A stretch of DNA of 64,000 nt from the NCBI GenBank assembly GCA_015075185.1, contig JABTUW010000001.1, positions 2,170,001 through 2,234,000 on the forward strand. The letters are read 5' to 3'. Under the pieces are notes generated by a model. That model worked only from the letters and a program-made list of their open reading frames with translations, was not told the origin of the DNA and searched no databases. Below, piece after piece: positions 8,789 through 17,912 of this stretch. Each line of letters begins with the position of its first letter. Within the stretch, counting starts at the first letter, position 1. The DNA comes from Anaerolineales bacterium. Its GTDB lineage: Bacteria; Chloroflexota; Anaerolineae; 4572-78; J111. A program made the position numbers and the translations under genes.

Positions 8789-9057
8789 TGCGTAAACCGA
8801 GTTTCACCCGGCAATTTGAGAAAGATTTGAAGCGGATGGGGAAACGAGGTAAGGAGTTGCAGAAAATAAAAGAGGTGATGAGTCTGTTGATTGAAGAAGA
8901 ACAGTTAGCGGAACAGTATCGAGACCACCCGCTAATTGGGAATTATAAAGGCCGGCGTGAATGTCACATTGAATCCAACTGGTTGTTGATTTACAAACTG
9001 ATAGGGGACGATATCATTTTTGAGCGAACAGGAACCCACTCGGACTTGTTTGAGTAA
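8788..9057 (+). CDS. YafQ-family mRNA interferase toxin
   Basis: 89-aa RelE/ParE-superfamily toxin resembling E. coli YafQ, a ribosome-dependent mRNA endonuclease. Conserved features are DHPLIGNYKGRRECHI, WLLIYKL and the terminal FERTGTHSDLF. Compared with E. coli YafQ from memory, the histidines corresponding to H50, H63 and H87 are present (H47, H60, H84), but the aspartate just before the conserved Trp (D67) is Asn here (N64 in IESNW). That could lower catalytic activity. Translationally coupled to the antitoxin. prmC begins 13 bases after the stop. Confidence 0.88.
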   Translation: MRKPSFTRQFEKDLKRMGKRGKELQKIKEVMSLLIEEEQLAEQYRDHPLIGNYKGRRECHIESNWLLIYKLIGDDIIFERTGTHSDLFE

Positions 9058-9069
9058 GAAAACAGGAAT

Positions 9070-9951
9070 GTGATATGTGCTAACGTGACTTCACTTGGCA
9101 ATATTTTAGAAAAAGCTATCCACCGTCTCTCCGCCGTCGGGTGCGATACGCCCCGGCTCGACGCCGAAGTGCTCCTGGCCCACAACCTGGGCCGGGAGCG
9201 AACCTGGCTCTATCTCCATCCCTCGGATTCTCTGGACGAAAACCAAGAGAAGCAGTTTGAGGAACTGCTCCACCGCCGGGAGCAGCGCGAGCCGGTGGCC
9301 TATATTATCGGGCATAAGGAATTTTTTGGCCTGGAGTTTCAGGTTAACCCCCACGTGCTCATTCCCCGCCCGGATACGGAACTGCTGGTTGAAACAGCAA
9401 TAAAGTGGTCAATAATCAATAATCAATTGTCAATTGTTAATAGGAAGTTCACAATTGTGGACGTAGGAACGGGCAGCGGTTGTATTGCCGTCGCCCTGGC
9501 CAAACATACGCCAGACCTGTCAATTATTGCCGTTGATACTTCCCCTGAAGCGCTGCGTCTAGCCCGGCTCAACGCCGAGCAGCACGCCGTAGCCGATAGA
9601 ATTACTTTTTTGTCGGGTGATTTGCTGGAGCTGCTGCTTGAGCCGGTTGATCTGATTGTCAGCAATCCGCCCTATGTCAGCCAGCCGGAGTTAGCAGCCG
9701 CCATGCCGGAGGTGAGTAAGTACGAACCACGCTTGGCCCTCGATGGGGGGCCGGACGGCCTGGAAGTAATCCGGCGGCTCTTGTCCCAGGCCAGAGAAAA
9801 ATTGGCCCGTGGCGGCAGCCTGCTGGTCGAAATTGGCTCCGGGCAGGGGCAGGTGGTCTTCCAACTGGCCCACTCCTATTTTCCCAAAGCCGATATCCAG
9901 ATAAAACAGGACCTGGCCGGTTTGGATAGATTGCTGGTGGTGCAAATGTAA
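9070..9951 (+). CDS. prmC: Peptide chain release factor N5-glutamine methyltransferase
   Basis: HemK/PrmC methylates the glutamine of the GGQ motif in release factors using S-adenosylmethionine. The N-terminal helical domain (about 1-90) is followed by the methyltransferase domain with VDVGTGSGCIAVALAK (SAM site) and the family motif SNPPYVS. Between LIPRPDTELLVE and the SAM motif there is an extra stretch, SIINNQLSIVNRK, encoded by a low-complexity repeat (CAATAATCAATAATCAATTG, about 9410-9430) that looks like an in-frame repeat insertion. The start is uncertain: GTG at 9070 (used here) or GTG at 9085; ribosome-binding signals are poor for both. Confidence 0.93.
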   Translation: MICANVTSLGNILEKAIHRLSAVGCDTPRLDAEVLLAHNLGRERTWLYLHPSDSLDENQEKQFEELLHRREQREPVAYIIGHKEFFGLEFQVNPHVLIPRPDTELLVETAIKWSIINNQLSIVNRKFTIVDVGTGSGCIAVALAKHTPDLSIIAVDTSPEALRLARLNAEQHAVADRITFLSGDLLELLLEPVDLIVSNPPYVSQPELAAAMPEVSKYEPRLALDGGPDGLEVIRRLLSQAREKLARGGSLLVEIGSGQGQVVFQLAHSYFPKADIQIKQDLAGLDRLLVVQM

Positions 9952-10200
9952 TCTCTACCGGCTATCTAAATCCGTTTCAAGCAGGCCAATACCTTGAGGA
10001 AGATATTCTTCGGCGGTCGGCGGTCCGCCATCAGCAGTCGCACTTTTGTGCTACCTGCTTTATTTCCCTTTTTTTCTTTTTTTATTATACTTAGGGCCTT
10101 CTAGCGACAGGCGAAGGTGTTGGTTCTGGGAACAACCAACCCTGCTTTCAGCCTCCAGGCATCGTCCTTGTTTCGTAGGAAAGGAGAAGACGAATTAAGT
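9952..10200. repeat. Intergenic region with a GGCGGTCGG-type repeat
   Basis: The segment at 10008-10028 (TTCGGCGGTCGGCGGTCCGC) matches a repeat that is also embedded in purB near 46150. It is followed by a pyrimidine-rich, T-rich stretch (10060-10090) and TTATTATACTTAGG, where TTATAC may serve as a -10 for the next gene. Confidence 0.5.
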
Positions 10201-13170
10201 ATGTCGTCAAGCACTAAATCAAATCCACTCGTGCAATCGTTTGAGTCGGTTTTAGAGAGTCGAGTGGGCGGGGTGGTCATCAACTTTGTGTTAATTCCGC
10301 TGCTCATTTTGAGCGCGTTATTGTTGCCGCCAATTTCCCTGGCCGACCGGCTGCTCAGCATTGGCTACGAGAGCATTGGCCGGGAAGGCGGCGCGGTGCA
10401 GGACCCCGATGGCACCCAAATTACATTTCTGCCGGAAGGGGTCAAACGTTCCTTTCGGGTCAAACTAGAACAGATTCCCCGCAGTCTCTTTTTGGAAGGG
10501 TCGGCAGGGAATAGTCTGCTCACCGCCGCCGAAAGTATTCCCCCTAATCTGGTGATGAAAAGCCCCTTCTACCGTATCCAGGTCAAGGGTACTTCCCCTG
10601 AAGCCGTGGTCCTAACCGTACCGATCCCCAACGAATCTGAACCTTACAGCACCTTGGATCTGTATGCATGGACCGGCGATACCTGGGAGTGGCTGCCTAA
10701 CCGCAAAATCCTGACCGAAGATGTCATCGAGTCGGAGCTGGATTTTCTGCCGGCTTCGGTTGTGGTCATGCAAACCCACGCCATCAATCCTAACGTCTCG
10801 ACGGATTACGCCCCGAATACGCCTCTGCCTGACGGCATCAAGGATACCCTGGTGGAAATCAACCCGCAGGGCTTGTACCTGGATGCTGATGGCAAAATCA
10901 TGGGGGACCTGGGCACGTTGCCCCCCGAAATCCAAAATGCTTCTTTTACGGTCGTCCCTTCTATTCGTAACTGGAGCAGCGATGGCTCTATTCGGTCTGA
11001 TCTGATTGACAACTTATTGATTGACGCGGAAGCCCGCCAGCGGCACATCGAGGCCATTGTTGACTTGGTGCAGCGTAACGCTTATCAAGGTATTGATATT
11101 GATTATCGTGGCATCAACCCCGATTTGCAGAAAGAGTTAACTGCGTTCATTAGACAACTGGATGAGGCGCTGCCCGAAAATAAACAGCTCTCCGTGCGCG
11201 TCGAACTGCCGCAGCAAGTTTCAGCCGAAGATTGGAGCACCGGCGCCTATGATTGGCAGGCTCTGGGCCGGATCGCCGATGTGGTTAAAGTGCCAACCTC
11301 CCCTGATCCCAAAGCTTATACCCAGGGCGGCCAGATGGAAGCGATGCTCAACTGGGCGGTTGGGCAGGTCAACCGTTATAAGATCCAACTGCTTCTCTCG
11401 ACCCTGAGCACCGAGCAGGTGAACGGCGTTACCCGCGACATCACCTATCAGCAAGCCCTGGACCCGATTGGCTCGGTGGCGATTGTCGGCGGCCAGAATA
11501 TTGTCGCGCCGGGGCAGGAAGTGGATTTTACCCTGGCCGGGCTGCAAGCCTCGACCGGTATCCAGTTTGACAGCAACAGCGGCACCTACTGGTTTGCCTA
11601 CCTGGACAGCAACAACACCCAACGCACGGTTTATCTGGAAAATGCGGCCAGCATTGCCCGCAAGCTGCAATTTGTGGCCCAGTACAATCTGCGGGGCGTG
11701 GCCGTCCAAAATCTCTTGAATGAAAAGAATGACGCCCAGATTTGGGGTGTCATCCGCAAATTCCTGGATCTGGTCATTCCGCCCGTCGAGAGCCAGTACT
11801 CGGTGGTCTGGCGGGTGCAAAATCAGGATGGCGGAGTCATTGACGAAAAAATCGTGGATTTGAGCAGCCCCAACTACAAGTGGACTGCCCCCGAAGCGGG
11901 GGGGTCGTATGAAGTCGAGGCCGCTATTTCTTCCAGTCAGGATGCTGCCGGAGCGGTCCCGCGCGGTAGTGTCGCCGTGCTGGTAGCAACGCCGACCCCC
12001 ACCCCCAGCCCCACCCCCGAACCGACTCCCACCCCGGAAGCCACACCAACGCCGGAGCCTGAACCCGAACCCGTCCAGCAGCAAGCCGCCCCGGCCCAGG
12101 AAGCTCCGGCTCAACCCCAACCGGCAGCGCCGCCTCCCGCTGCCTCGGTCAACGTGCCGTTTGGCTATGGTATTCAGGTGGACCCGCGGGGTAATACCAG
12201 CGCCAATATCGGTAGCCTTAAAGCCATGGGTTTTGACTGGGTCAAATTCCAGATGGCCTGGAAAGACTTTGAACCATCGCCGGGAGGCTACTCCTGGGGT
12301 TTCTGGGATGAGGTGATTGGGGCGTATGCCGCCAATGGCATCAAAGTGATGGCCAGCATCCCCAAAGCTCCTGATTGGGCCAGACCTCCCGATGACGATA
12401 AAAGCGTCGAAGGCCCGCCGTCCGATCCGGCCAAATATGCCGAGGCCGTCGCCCGTGTCGCCGACCGCTACCGGGGCAAGGTTTTTGCTATCGAGGTTTG
12501 GAACGAGCAGAATCTTTGGTATGAAGCCGGCGGCAAAGGCCGGATTAATCCCGCTGCTTATGTCCAACTTTTGCAGCTCTCTTACCAGGCTATCAAATCG
12601 GTCAACCCGGACATGATTGTTATCAGCGGTGCGCTGACTCCGGCAGGTAATGTCGGCGACTTGGCGATGGATGATATTGATTATCTCAGGGCCATGTATG
12701 CCAACGGGGTCAAAGGCTACTTTGACGTGTTGGGCGCCCACCCCTCGGGTTACCTGTGTCCGGCTCTGGGGGATTGGCAGACGATATCCCCTCAGGAAGC
12801 GGCTGCCGACCCAGGGCACGGCACTTTCACCAATCGTCACCACAGTTGGTGCTTCTTGGGCACTATGCAAGGGTACCGCCAGGTCATGGTAGAGAATGGT
12901 GACGGGGGTAAAGGTATCTCCCCCACCGAATTTGGCTGGGCTGTTTCCGGCAATCCCCAACCCGGTTATGAGTATGCCACCAGCAACACGCCCGAAGAGC
13001 AGGCCAAATGGATCGTCGAAGCCTACCAGTGGGCCAAGAGTTCAGGTTATGTGGGGCCGATGTTCCTCTGGAACCTGGATTATGGCGTCACGGCGGCCGG
13101 CACCGAGTTGGCTAACTTCGGTATTCTCAACACTCCGGCCTTTAGCGCCCTGGCGGGAATGCCGAAGTAA
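10201..13170 (+). CDS. Membrane-anchored protein with GH18-like and clan-A glycoside-hydrolase domains
   Basis: 989-aa extracytoplasmic protein. A hydrophobic anchor lies at about residues 22-45. A first TIM-barrel-like region (about 220-530) resembles GH18/SpoIID-associated YaaH-type proteins: it carries QGIDIDYRGI near residues 296-304, where the usual catalytic Glu of DxxDxDxE is replaced by Arg, so this domain is probably a binding module. A Pro/Thr/Glu linker (about 595-650) precedes a C-terminal clan-A (GH5/GH39-like) barrel with candidate acid/base Glu in EVWNEQN (about 765) and nucleophile Glu in PTEFGW (about 907). The start at MSSSTK follows AGGAGAAG at long spacing; the frame is open to 10117. 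It probably acts on cell-surface or environmental polysaccharide; the substrate is unknown. Confidence 0.8.
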   Translation: MSSSTKSNPLVQSFESVLESRVGGVVINFVLIPLLILSALLLPPISLADRLLSIGYESIGREGGAVQDPDGTQITFLPEGVKRSFRVKLEQIPRSLFLEGSAGNSLLTAAESIPPNLVMKSPFYRIQVKGTSPEAVVLTVPIPNESEPYSTLDLYAWTGDTWEWLPNRKILTEDVIESELDFLPASVVVMQTHAINPNVSTDYAPNTPLPDGIKDTLVEINPQGLYLDADGKIMGDLGTLPPEIQNASFTVVPSIRNWSSDGSIRSDLIDNLLIDAEARQRHIEAIVDLVQRNAYQGIDIDYRGINPDLQKELTAFIRQLDEALPENKQLSVRVELPQQVSAEDWSTGAYDWQALGRIADVVKVPTSPDPKAYTQGGQMEAMLNWAVGQVNRYKIQLLLSTLSTEQVNGVTRDITYQQALDPIGSVAIVGGQNIVAPGQEVDFTLAGLQASTGIQFDSNSGTYWFAYLDSNNTQRTVYLENAASIARKLQFVAQYNLRGVAVQNLLNEKNDAQIWGVIRKFLDLVIPPVESQYSVVWRVQNQDGGVIDEKIVDLSSPNYKWTAPEAGGSYEVEAAISSSQDAAGAVPRGSVAVLVATPTPTPSPTPEPTPTPEATPTPEPEPEPVQQQAAPAQEAPAQPQPAAPPPAASVNVPFGYGIQVDPRGNTSANIGSLKAMGFDWVKFQMAWKDFEPSPGGYSWGFWDEVIGAYAANGIKVMASIPKAPDWARPPDDDKSVEGPPSDPAKYAEAVARVADRYRGKVFAIEVWNEQNLWYEAGGKGRINPAAYVQLLQLSYQAIKSVNPDMIVISGALTPAGNVGDLAMDDIDYLRAMYANGVKGYFDVLGAHPSGYLCPALGDWQTISPQEAAADPGHGTFTNRHHSWCFLGTMQGYRQVMVENGDGGKGISPTEFGWAVSGNPQPGYEYATSNTPEEQAKWIVEAYQWAKSSGYVGPMFLWNLDYGVTAAGTELANFGILNTPAFSALAGMPK

Positions 13171-13271
13171 ATTATAATTAGGTATTGGGTGAAATTTAGC
13201 CTGGGGCCAGACTAAAAACTTTCCTGGAAGCTCTATTTAATGAGTTTTGATTTTCAAAATTGGTAATTAAG

Positions 13272-13326
13272 CTGGAAGTTGGAAGGTTGGAGGATGGGTT
13301 AATATTTTCCAACCTACCAACCTTCT
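13272..13326. repeat. TTGGAAGGTTGG palindromic repeat
   Basis: GTTGGAAGGTTGG on one side and CCAACCTACCAACCTTC on the other form an imperfect hairpin between the two glycosidase genes. Related GGTTGGAAGG runs occur at 18820 and 55556. Confidence 0.6.
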
Positions 13327-13416
13327 TGACTTGACCGAATTTGATGGTCAAAAACGTGAGAGCATCTATGAAGGTCATAGTTAGCCCTGGGCTTTTGTCT
13401 GAGTAAAGGTCTAAGC

Positions 13417-14922
13417 ATGTACCAACAGAGAAACGTCCAGCCCGAAAAGAAAGGGTTTAACCTTTTACTGTTACTGCCTATCATCGGGGGAAGCGCTATT
13501 GTCGTGGCTCTTGTTTGCGCTGCCCTCTTTGCTGTTTACGCTATTTTCATTTATCAACCCAGCCCGCCCAAGAAAGGTACACCAACCCCAACCTATGAGG
13601 TCGTCCGTTTTTCGGAAGAAGGTTCTGCCCAACAGACACCCTCAGTTCCGGTAAACACTCCCATCTCCCCCCCGCCTGGGCCAACGCCCGTCGCCCAACA
13701 GCCGGCTGAAACTCCCACGCCAGCGGTAGCGGCGCAAGCGCCGGTTGTACCTACGGCAACCATTCCTCCCACCGCAGAGCCAACCAGCCCGCCTGCACCC
13801 ACGGAACCGCCGGCCGCCCCTGCGGCTGTCAACGCCCCGCTTAACACGGCCCCGGTAACGATGAGTTCACCCGATTATAGCATGCAGGTCTTTCTATTCT
13901 GGCAGGAGGAGATTGCCGACCGGGATTTGAAGCTGGTCCAGGATGCCGGCTTTCGCTGGGTTAAACAAGAATTTGCCTGGCGTGAAATCGAAGGTTCTGG
14001 AAAAGGTCACTTCGATTGGGCCCGTACCGACAGGGTCATGGATCAAATTGATTCCCACGGCCTTAGAGTGATTGCCCGCTTGGGAGTGCAGCCGCAGTGG
14101 GCCGGTGGTGGCTACCCGGAAGTTGGCCCGCCCAACAACCTCCAGGACTTTGCCGATTTTGCCGCCGCTGTAGCAACTCGCTACAAAGGTCGGGTTGATG
14201 CCTATCAGATCTGGAACGAGCCAAACCTGGCCCGCGAGTGGGGTAATCGCCCCCCCAGCCCGGCTGAATACACCGAGATGCTCAAAATTGCCTATCAGGC
14301 CATCAAAGCGGTTGACCCTTACCCGATCATCATCAGCGCTGGCCTGGCCCCTACCACTCGCAACGACGATGTGGCCCGGCCCGATACCCACTACATCCAG
14401 GGTATGTATGATGCCGGGGCCAAGCCCTACTTTGACGCCCTGGGCGCTCACGGGGCCGGTTATGCCTCCCCGCCGGAAACCGATCCGGCGGAGGTTGCTC
14501 GCACGCCGGGCCTGGCTAACCCCGGCGATTTTAAGCCGGAAAATAACGTCCCCGAAGAGCTGCGCCGGGTTTACTGTTTTCGCCACGTTGAGGATGTGCG
14601 GGCGATTATGGTGAATAATGGCGACGCCGACAAAAAGGTGGTGCTGCTTGAATTCGGTTGGACGATTGATCCGCGCCCCGACTCGCCCTACAAGTGGCAC
14701 GCCGTTACTCCGGAACAACAAGCCCAATATTTTGTCCGTGCCTACCAGTACGCCCAGGCCAACTGGCAGCCCTGGATTGGCGTGATGAGCCTGATTTACG
14801 TGGCCGATCCCCAGTGGACGCTGCAAGACGAGCAGACCTACTGGAGTATCGTTTATCCTACTTACCCGGAGCTCACCGCCGCGCCGGCCTACTATGCCCT
14901 CCAGGCGATGCCGAAGAATTAG
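13417..14922 (+). CDS. Membrane-anchored clan-A glycoside hydrolase-like protein
   Basis: 501 aa. A basic N-terminus and one transmembrane segment (residues about 15-44) are followed by a long Pro/Thr/Ala linker (about 50-150) and a single GH5/GH39-like (beta/alpha)8 domain. This domain is paralogous to the C-terminal domain of the preceding gene: the WVKQEFAWREIE strand, the acid/base region YQIWNEPNLA (about residue 270) and the nucleophile region VVLLEFGWTID (about 412). ATG at 13417 follows AAGG. The catalytic glutamates are intact, so an active surface glycosidase is likely; the substrate is not evident. It is followed closely by a large membrane protein. Confidence 0.82.
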   Translation: MYQQRNVQPEKKGFNLLLLLPIIGGSAIVVALVCAALFAVYAIFIYQPSPPKKGTPTPTYEVVRFSEEGSAQQTPSVPVNTPISPPPGPTPVAQQPAETPTPAVAAQAPVVPTATIPPTAEPTSPPAPTEPPAAPAAVNAPLNTAPVTMSSPDYSMQVFLFWQEEIADRDLKLVQDAGFRWVKQEFAWREIEGSGKGHFDWARTDRVMDQIDSHGLRVIARLGVQPQWAGGGYPEVGPPNNLQDFADFAAAVATRYKGRVDAYQIWNEPNLAREWGNRPPSPAEYTEMLKIAYQAIKAVDPYPIIISAGLAPTTRNDDVARPDTHYIQGMYDAGAKPYFDALGAHGAGYASPPETDPAEVARTPGLANPGDFKPENNVPEELRRVYCFRHVEDVRAIMVNNGDADKKVVLLEFGWTIDPRPDSPYKWHAVTPEQQAQYFVRAYQYAQANWQPWIGVMSLIYVADPQWTLQDEQTYWSIVYPTYPELTAAPAYYALQAMPKN

Positions 14923-15041
14923 TAGATAGTAGATGGAGAATAGTAGATCGAAGATAGGCATGAACACTATCGGCCTGCTTAAGCGTTTCAGCCACTCCCT
15001 TCTATCTTCTATCCACTATCCACTATCCACTATCTTCCATC
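14920..15041. repeat. TAGTAGATAG/CTATCCACTAT inverted repeat at a gene start
   Basis: TAGTAGATAGTAGATGG and relatives (14920-14958) face TATCCACTATCCACTATC (15010-15030). The second arm lies inside the N-terminal coding sequence of the following gene. Similar repeats are found at 45291-45360 and, degenerately, 39857-39936. Confidence 0.75.
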
Positions 15042-17887
15042 CTCTGCTTTTACTCTGGCTGCTTACCCTGCCGGCCATCACCCCGCTCCTCCAGCCTACC
15101 CTGACCCGCAGCGCCGACGGCCTGCTCCATCTGTATCGAGTTGTCGCCCTGGACCAGCTTATCCGCCAGGGCGCTTTTTTTTTCCGCTGGCTGCCTGACC
15201 TGGCCTTTGGCTATGGCCTGCCCCTCTTTGTCTTTTATGCTCCGCTTTCCTACTATCTCACCGAGGGAATGCATCTGATGGGGCTGGATATGGTTGGCGC
15301 GTTCAATGCTTCCGGGGCCTTAGCCCTGCTCGTGGCGGGAAGCGGGGTTTATCTCCTGGTGAAAGATGGGTTTGGAGCAAAAGCCGGGGTATTGGCCGGA
15401 GTCGCTTACGTCTATGCACCCTACCAACTGTTTAATCTCTTTTCGCGGGGCAGCTTGCCGGTCACTTGGGCGGGAGCGTTGTTCCCCCTGGCTTTTTGGG
15501 CCTTTAGTCGCTTAATTCGAACCAACCAGCCCATTTACCTGCCACTGAGCGCCCTCCTCTGCGGCGCGGCGCTGTTGATGCATAATATCTCCAACCTGCT
15601 CTTTCTCCCCTTGCTGATGCTTTACCTGGCCATAGAATTGCTCTTTACGCCTTACGCCCGACGCCTTACGCCCGACGCCGTGTTTCGGGTTGGACTGGCC
15701 TTGGCCCTCGCGCTCGCCCTCGCCGCCTTCTTTTGGCTACCGGCTACCCTGGAAAAAGAATTTGCCCAGGTCCAGCGCGTCATCACCCCGCCTGACTTCG
15801 ACTACCACTCCAACTTTGTCAGCCTCGGCCAGCTTTTTTCGTTACCCCGGCCCGCCAACACCGGCCTGCTCAATCCCACCGACCCTCTCACCCTCGGCCT
15901 GGCCCAGGTAATGTTGGCGGCCATTGGCCTGCTGACTGCCCTTTTCCAGCTATGGAAGCCGAGGAACTCAAGGAAACTCAAGGAAACTCAACAGGACTCT
16001 CCCCTGCTCCTACCTGCCCCCTCGCCGGGCTTCACTCGGCAGAGTTCATGGGGATGCTCCCCTGCTCCTCTGCTTTTTGCTGCTAGCGGCTTAATAGCCG
16101 CCGTTTTCATGATGCTGCCTGTCTCCGTGGGGGTGTGGGATCGGCTGCCCCTCATCGCCTTTGTGCAGCAGCCACACCGGCTCCTGAGCGTGACCGCTTT
16201 TTTGCTGGCCGTCCTGGCCGGTGCTGCCGTCGCTGCCCTGCCCGGCCGGCTGAGTTTTGGTCTAACCGTTGGGGGAGCGATTCTGATCTTTTTCAGCGCT
16301 GTTCCTCTCCTGTATCCTCGTTATTATGTTTCTCTGCCTGCTCCGCCGACCATAACCGGCATGATGGCTTACGAACGGGCAACCGGCGCAATTGGCACGA
16401 CCTCCTTTGGCGAGTACCTGCCCATCTGGGTGCGGCAAACACCTCGCGAGTCGCCTCTGGAGTCGTTATACCAAACGGGCGTAGCGTTGGAGCGGCTGGA
16501 CCCAGCCTATTTGCCCGCCGGGGCCAAAGTCGAGGCGGCGGCCTATAGTTTCAACCGGGCTGATCTGACCATCAACGCGCCCCAGCCTTACCAGGCTGTC
16601 TTCCACACCTTTTATTTTCCCGGCTGGCAAGCCGAGGTAGACAACCAACCGGCTCCCCTGGCTCCTGTCACCGAACGGGGCCTGGTGGGAGTGGCGATGC
16701 CCGCCGGCCAGCACCGGCTTTTGCTCCAATTTGGCGAGACACCCCTTCGACAAGCTGCCAATACTTTATCTCTTGCGGCGTTGGTTGTAGTAATTGGGCT
16801 GGGATTTAGGGCTTATCGTCATCTTCACCCTTTGTCCCTCTCCTTTAAAGGGAATGGGGGTGGGGAGAGAGCACCTGATTTTAGCTCATCCCAAATTGTT
16901 CTGCTGCTGGCTTTGGCCCTGGCCTTTCTTTTGACCAAAACTCTTTACCTGGATCGCTTCGACAACCCGCTCAAGCGAGTTTTTGATGGAACCCGTGGAA
17001 CCGGAGCGAAGGTCTCGCGCCAGGTCAATTTTGGCCAGCAGGTCAACCTGCTCGGCTACAACCTCGACCAACCCAAAGTTGCCTCCGGCCAAACCTTTGA
17101 CCTGACCCTCTACTGGCAGGCCCGCCAACCGTTGGCTGTGAATTACAGCGCCCTGGCTCAACTGGTGGACGACCAGCAGCACCTCTTTGCCGGACAGGAT
17201 AACCTGCATCCCGGTAGCCTGCCGGCCAGCCGTTGGGAACCGTGGGGCTTTGTCCAGGATAAACATGCCGTTCAGGTCCCACCGGGAACCCCGCCGGGCG
17301 GCTACTTTCTGGTCGCCGGGTTGTATGATCCGGCAACTTGGGCCAGGCTGCCGGTTATGACAGGGGGTGAACCGGGCTGGAGTGATGTCCTGCCCCTCCC
17401 AGTGACCGTTACTCGACCAACGAACCCGCCTGCCCTGGCAGAATTGGGAATTACCTGGCCAACATCGCCAGGTTGTCAGCCGCAAAAAGGCGTACAGACC
17501 AATTTTCAGCCTTCATCCCTTAGCCTTCATCCTTGCCTGTTGGGCGCGACGCCTGAGCGCGAGACTATCCAGCGCAGCGATTTTTTGCGCGTCGCCCTGT
17601 TTTGGGAGGCCGTCGAAACGCCTATTCCCGATTACCAGGTCAGTTTGCGCTTCCTGGCGGCCGATGATACAGTACCCCTGACCGAAACCAGCCGCCCTTC
17701 TTTTGGCCGCTACCCCATGCCGCAGTGGACGGCCGGCGAGCGCGTTCGTGACAACCACGCGCTGTGGGTGCCCGACGATTTCCCGGCTGGAACCTACCGC
17801 TTGCAGGTTCGGCTGCTGGATGAAACGGGGCAGCCGTTGGGCGATTGGCTGGAGTTGGGACAGTTGACCGCGCTTGAAGTCCAATAA
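14960..17887 (+). CDS. Large polytopic membrane protein (YfhO/glycosyltransferase-like)
   Basis: About 975 aa with roughly 9-11 predicted transmembrane helices in the first two thirds. The early motif TRSADGLLHLYRVVALDQLI and a periplasmic loop resemble polyprenyl-phosphate-dependent (YfhO/PMT-like) membrane glycosyltransferases. Two soluble segments (about 480-600 and 690-980) are beta-rich. The frame carries several low-complexity insertions encoded by dispersed repeats: SSIHYPLSTIFHPL, YARRLTPDA, NSRKLKETQQD...SPAPLL, SLSFKGNGGGER and FQPSSLSLHPC. Start: ATG at 14960 is preferred; the frame is open to another ATG at 14933 that lies inside repeat sequence. A role in building or exporting cell-envelope polysaccharide is inferred only from the neighbouring glycosidases. 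Confidence 0.72.
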   Translation: MNTIGLLKRFSHSLLSSIHYPLSTIFHPLLLLWLLTLPAITPLLQPTLTRSADGLLHLYRVVALDQLIRQGAFFFRWLPDLAFGYGLPLFVFYAPLSYYLTEGMHLMGLDMVGAFNASGALALLVAGSGVYLLVKDGFGAKAGVLAGVAYVYAPYQLFNLFSRGSLPVTWAGALFPLAFWAFSRLIRTNQPIYLPLSALLCGAALLMHNISNLLFLPLLMLYLAIELLFTPYARRLTPDAVFRVGLALALALALAAFFWLPATLEKEFAQVQRVITPPDFDYHSNFVSLGQLFSLPRPANTGLLNPTDPLTLGLAQVMLAAIGLLTALFQLWKPRNSRKLKETQQDSPLLLPAPSPGFTRQSSWGCSPAPLLFAASGLIAAVFMMLPVSVGVWDRLPLIAFVQQPHRLLSVTAFLLAVLAGAAVAALPGRLSFGLTVGGAILIFFSAVPLLYPRYYVSLPAPPTITGMMAYERATGAIGTTSFGEYLPIWVRQTPRESPLESLYQTGVALERLDPAYLPAGAKVEAAAYSFNRADLTINAPQPYQAVFHTFYFPGWQAEVDNQPAPLAPVTERGLVGVAMPAGQHRLLLQFGETPLRQAANTLSLAALVVVIGLGFRAYRHLHPLSLSFKGNGGGERAPDFSSSQIVLLLALALAFLLTKTLYLDRFDNPLKRVFDGTRGTGAKVSRQVNFGQQVNLLGYNLDQPKVASGQTFDLTLYWQARQPLAVNYSALAQLVDDQQHLFAGQDNLHPGSLPASRWEPWGFVQDKHAVQVPPGTPPGGYFLVAGLYDPATWARLPVMTGGEPGWSDVLPLPVTVTRPTNPPALAELGITWPTSPGCQPQKGVQTNFQPSSLSLHPCLLGATPERETIQRSDFLRVALFWEAVETPIPDYQVSLRFLAADDTVPLTETSRPSFGRYPMPQWTAGERVRDNHALWVPDDFPAGTYRLQVRLLDETGQPLGDWLELGQLTALEVQ

Positions 17888-17912
17888 CCTTAACCCGTAC
17901 TGGAGTATTTAC

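Noticed and set aside
12000..12070. Tandem CCCACCCC-type sequence as a DNA repeat element
   Set aside because: It encodes an in-frame Pro/Thr/Glu linker common to surface proteins of this group.
11221..12960. 579-aa antisense ORF within the first glycosidase-like gene
   Set aside because: Codon-bias shadow of the sense gene; no domain, no ribosome-binding site.
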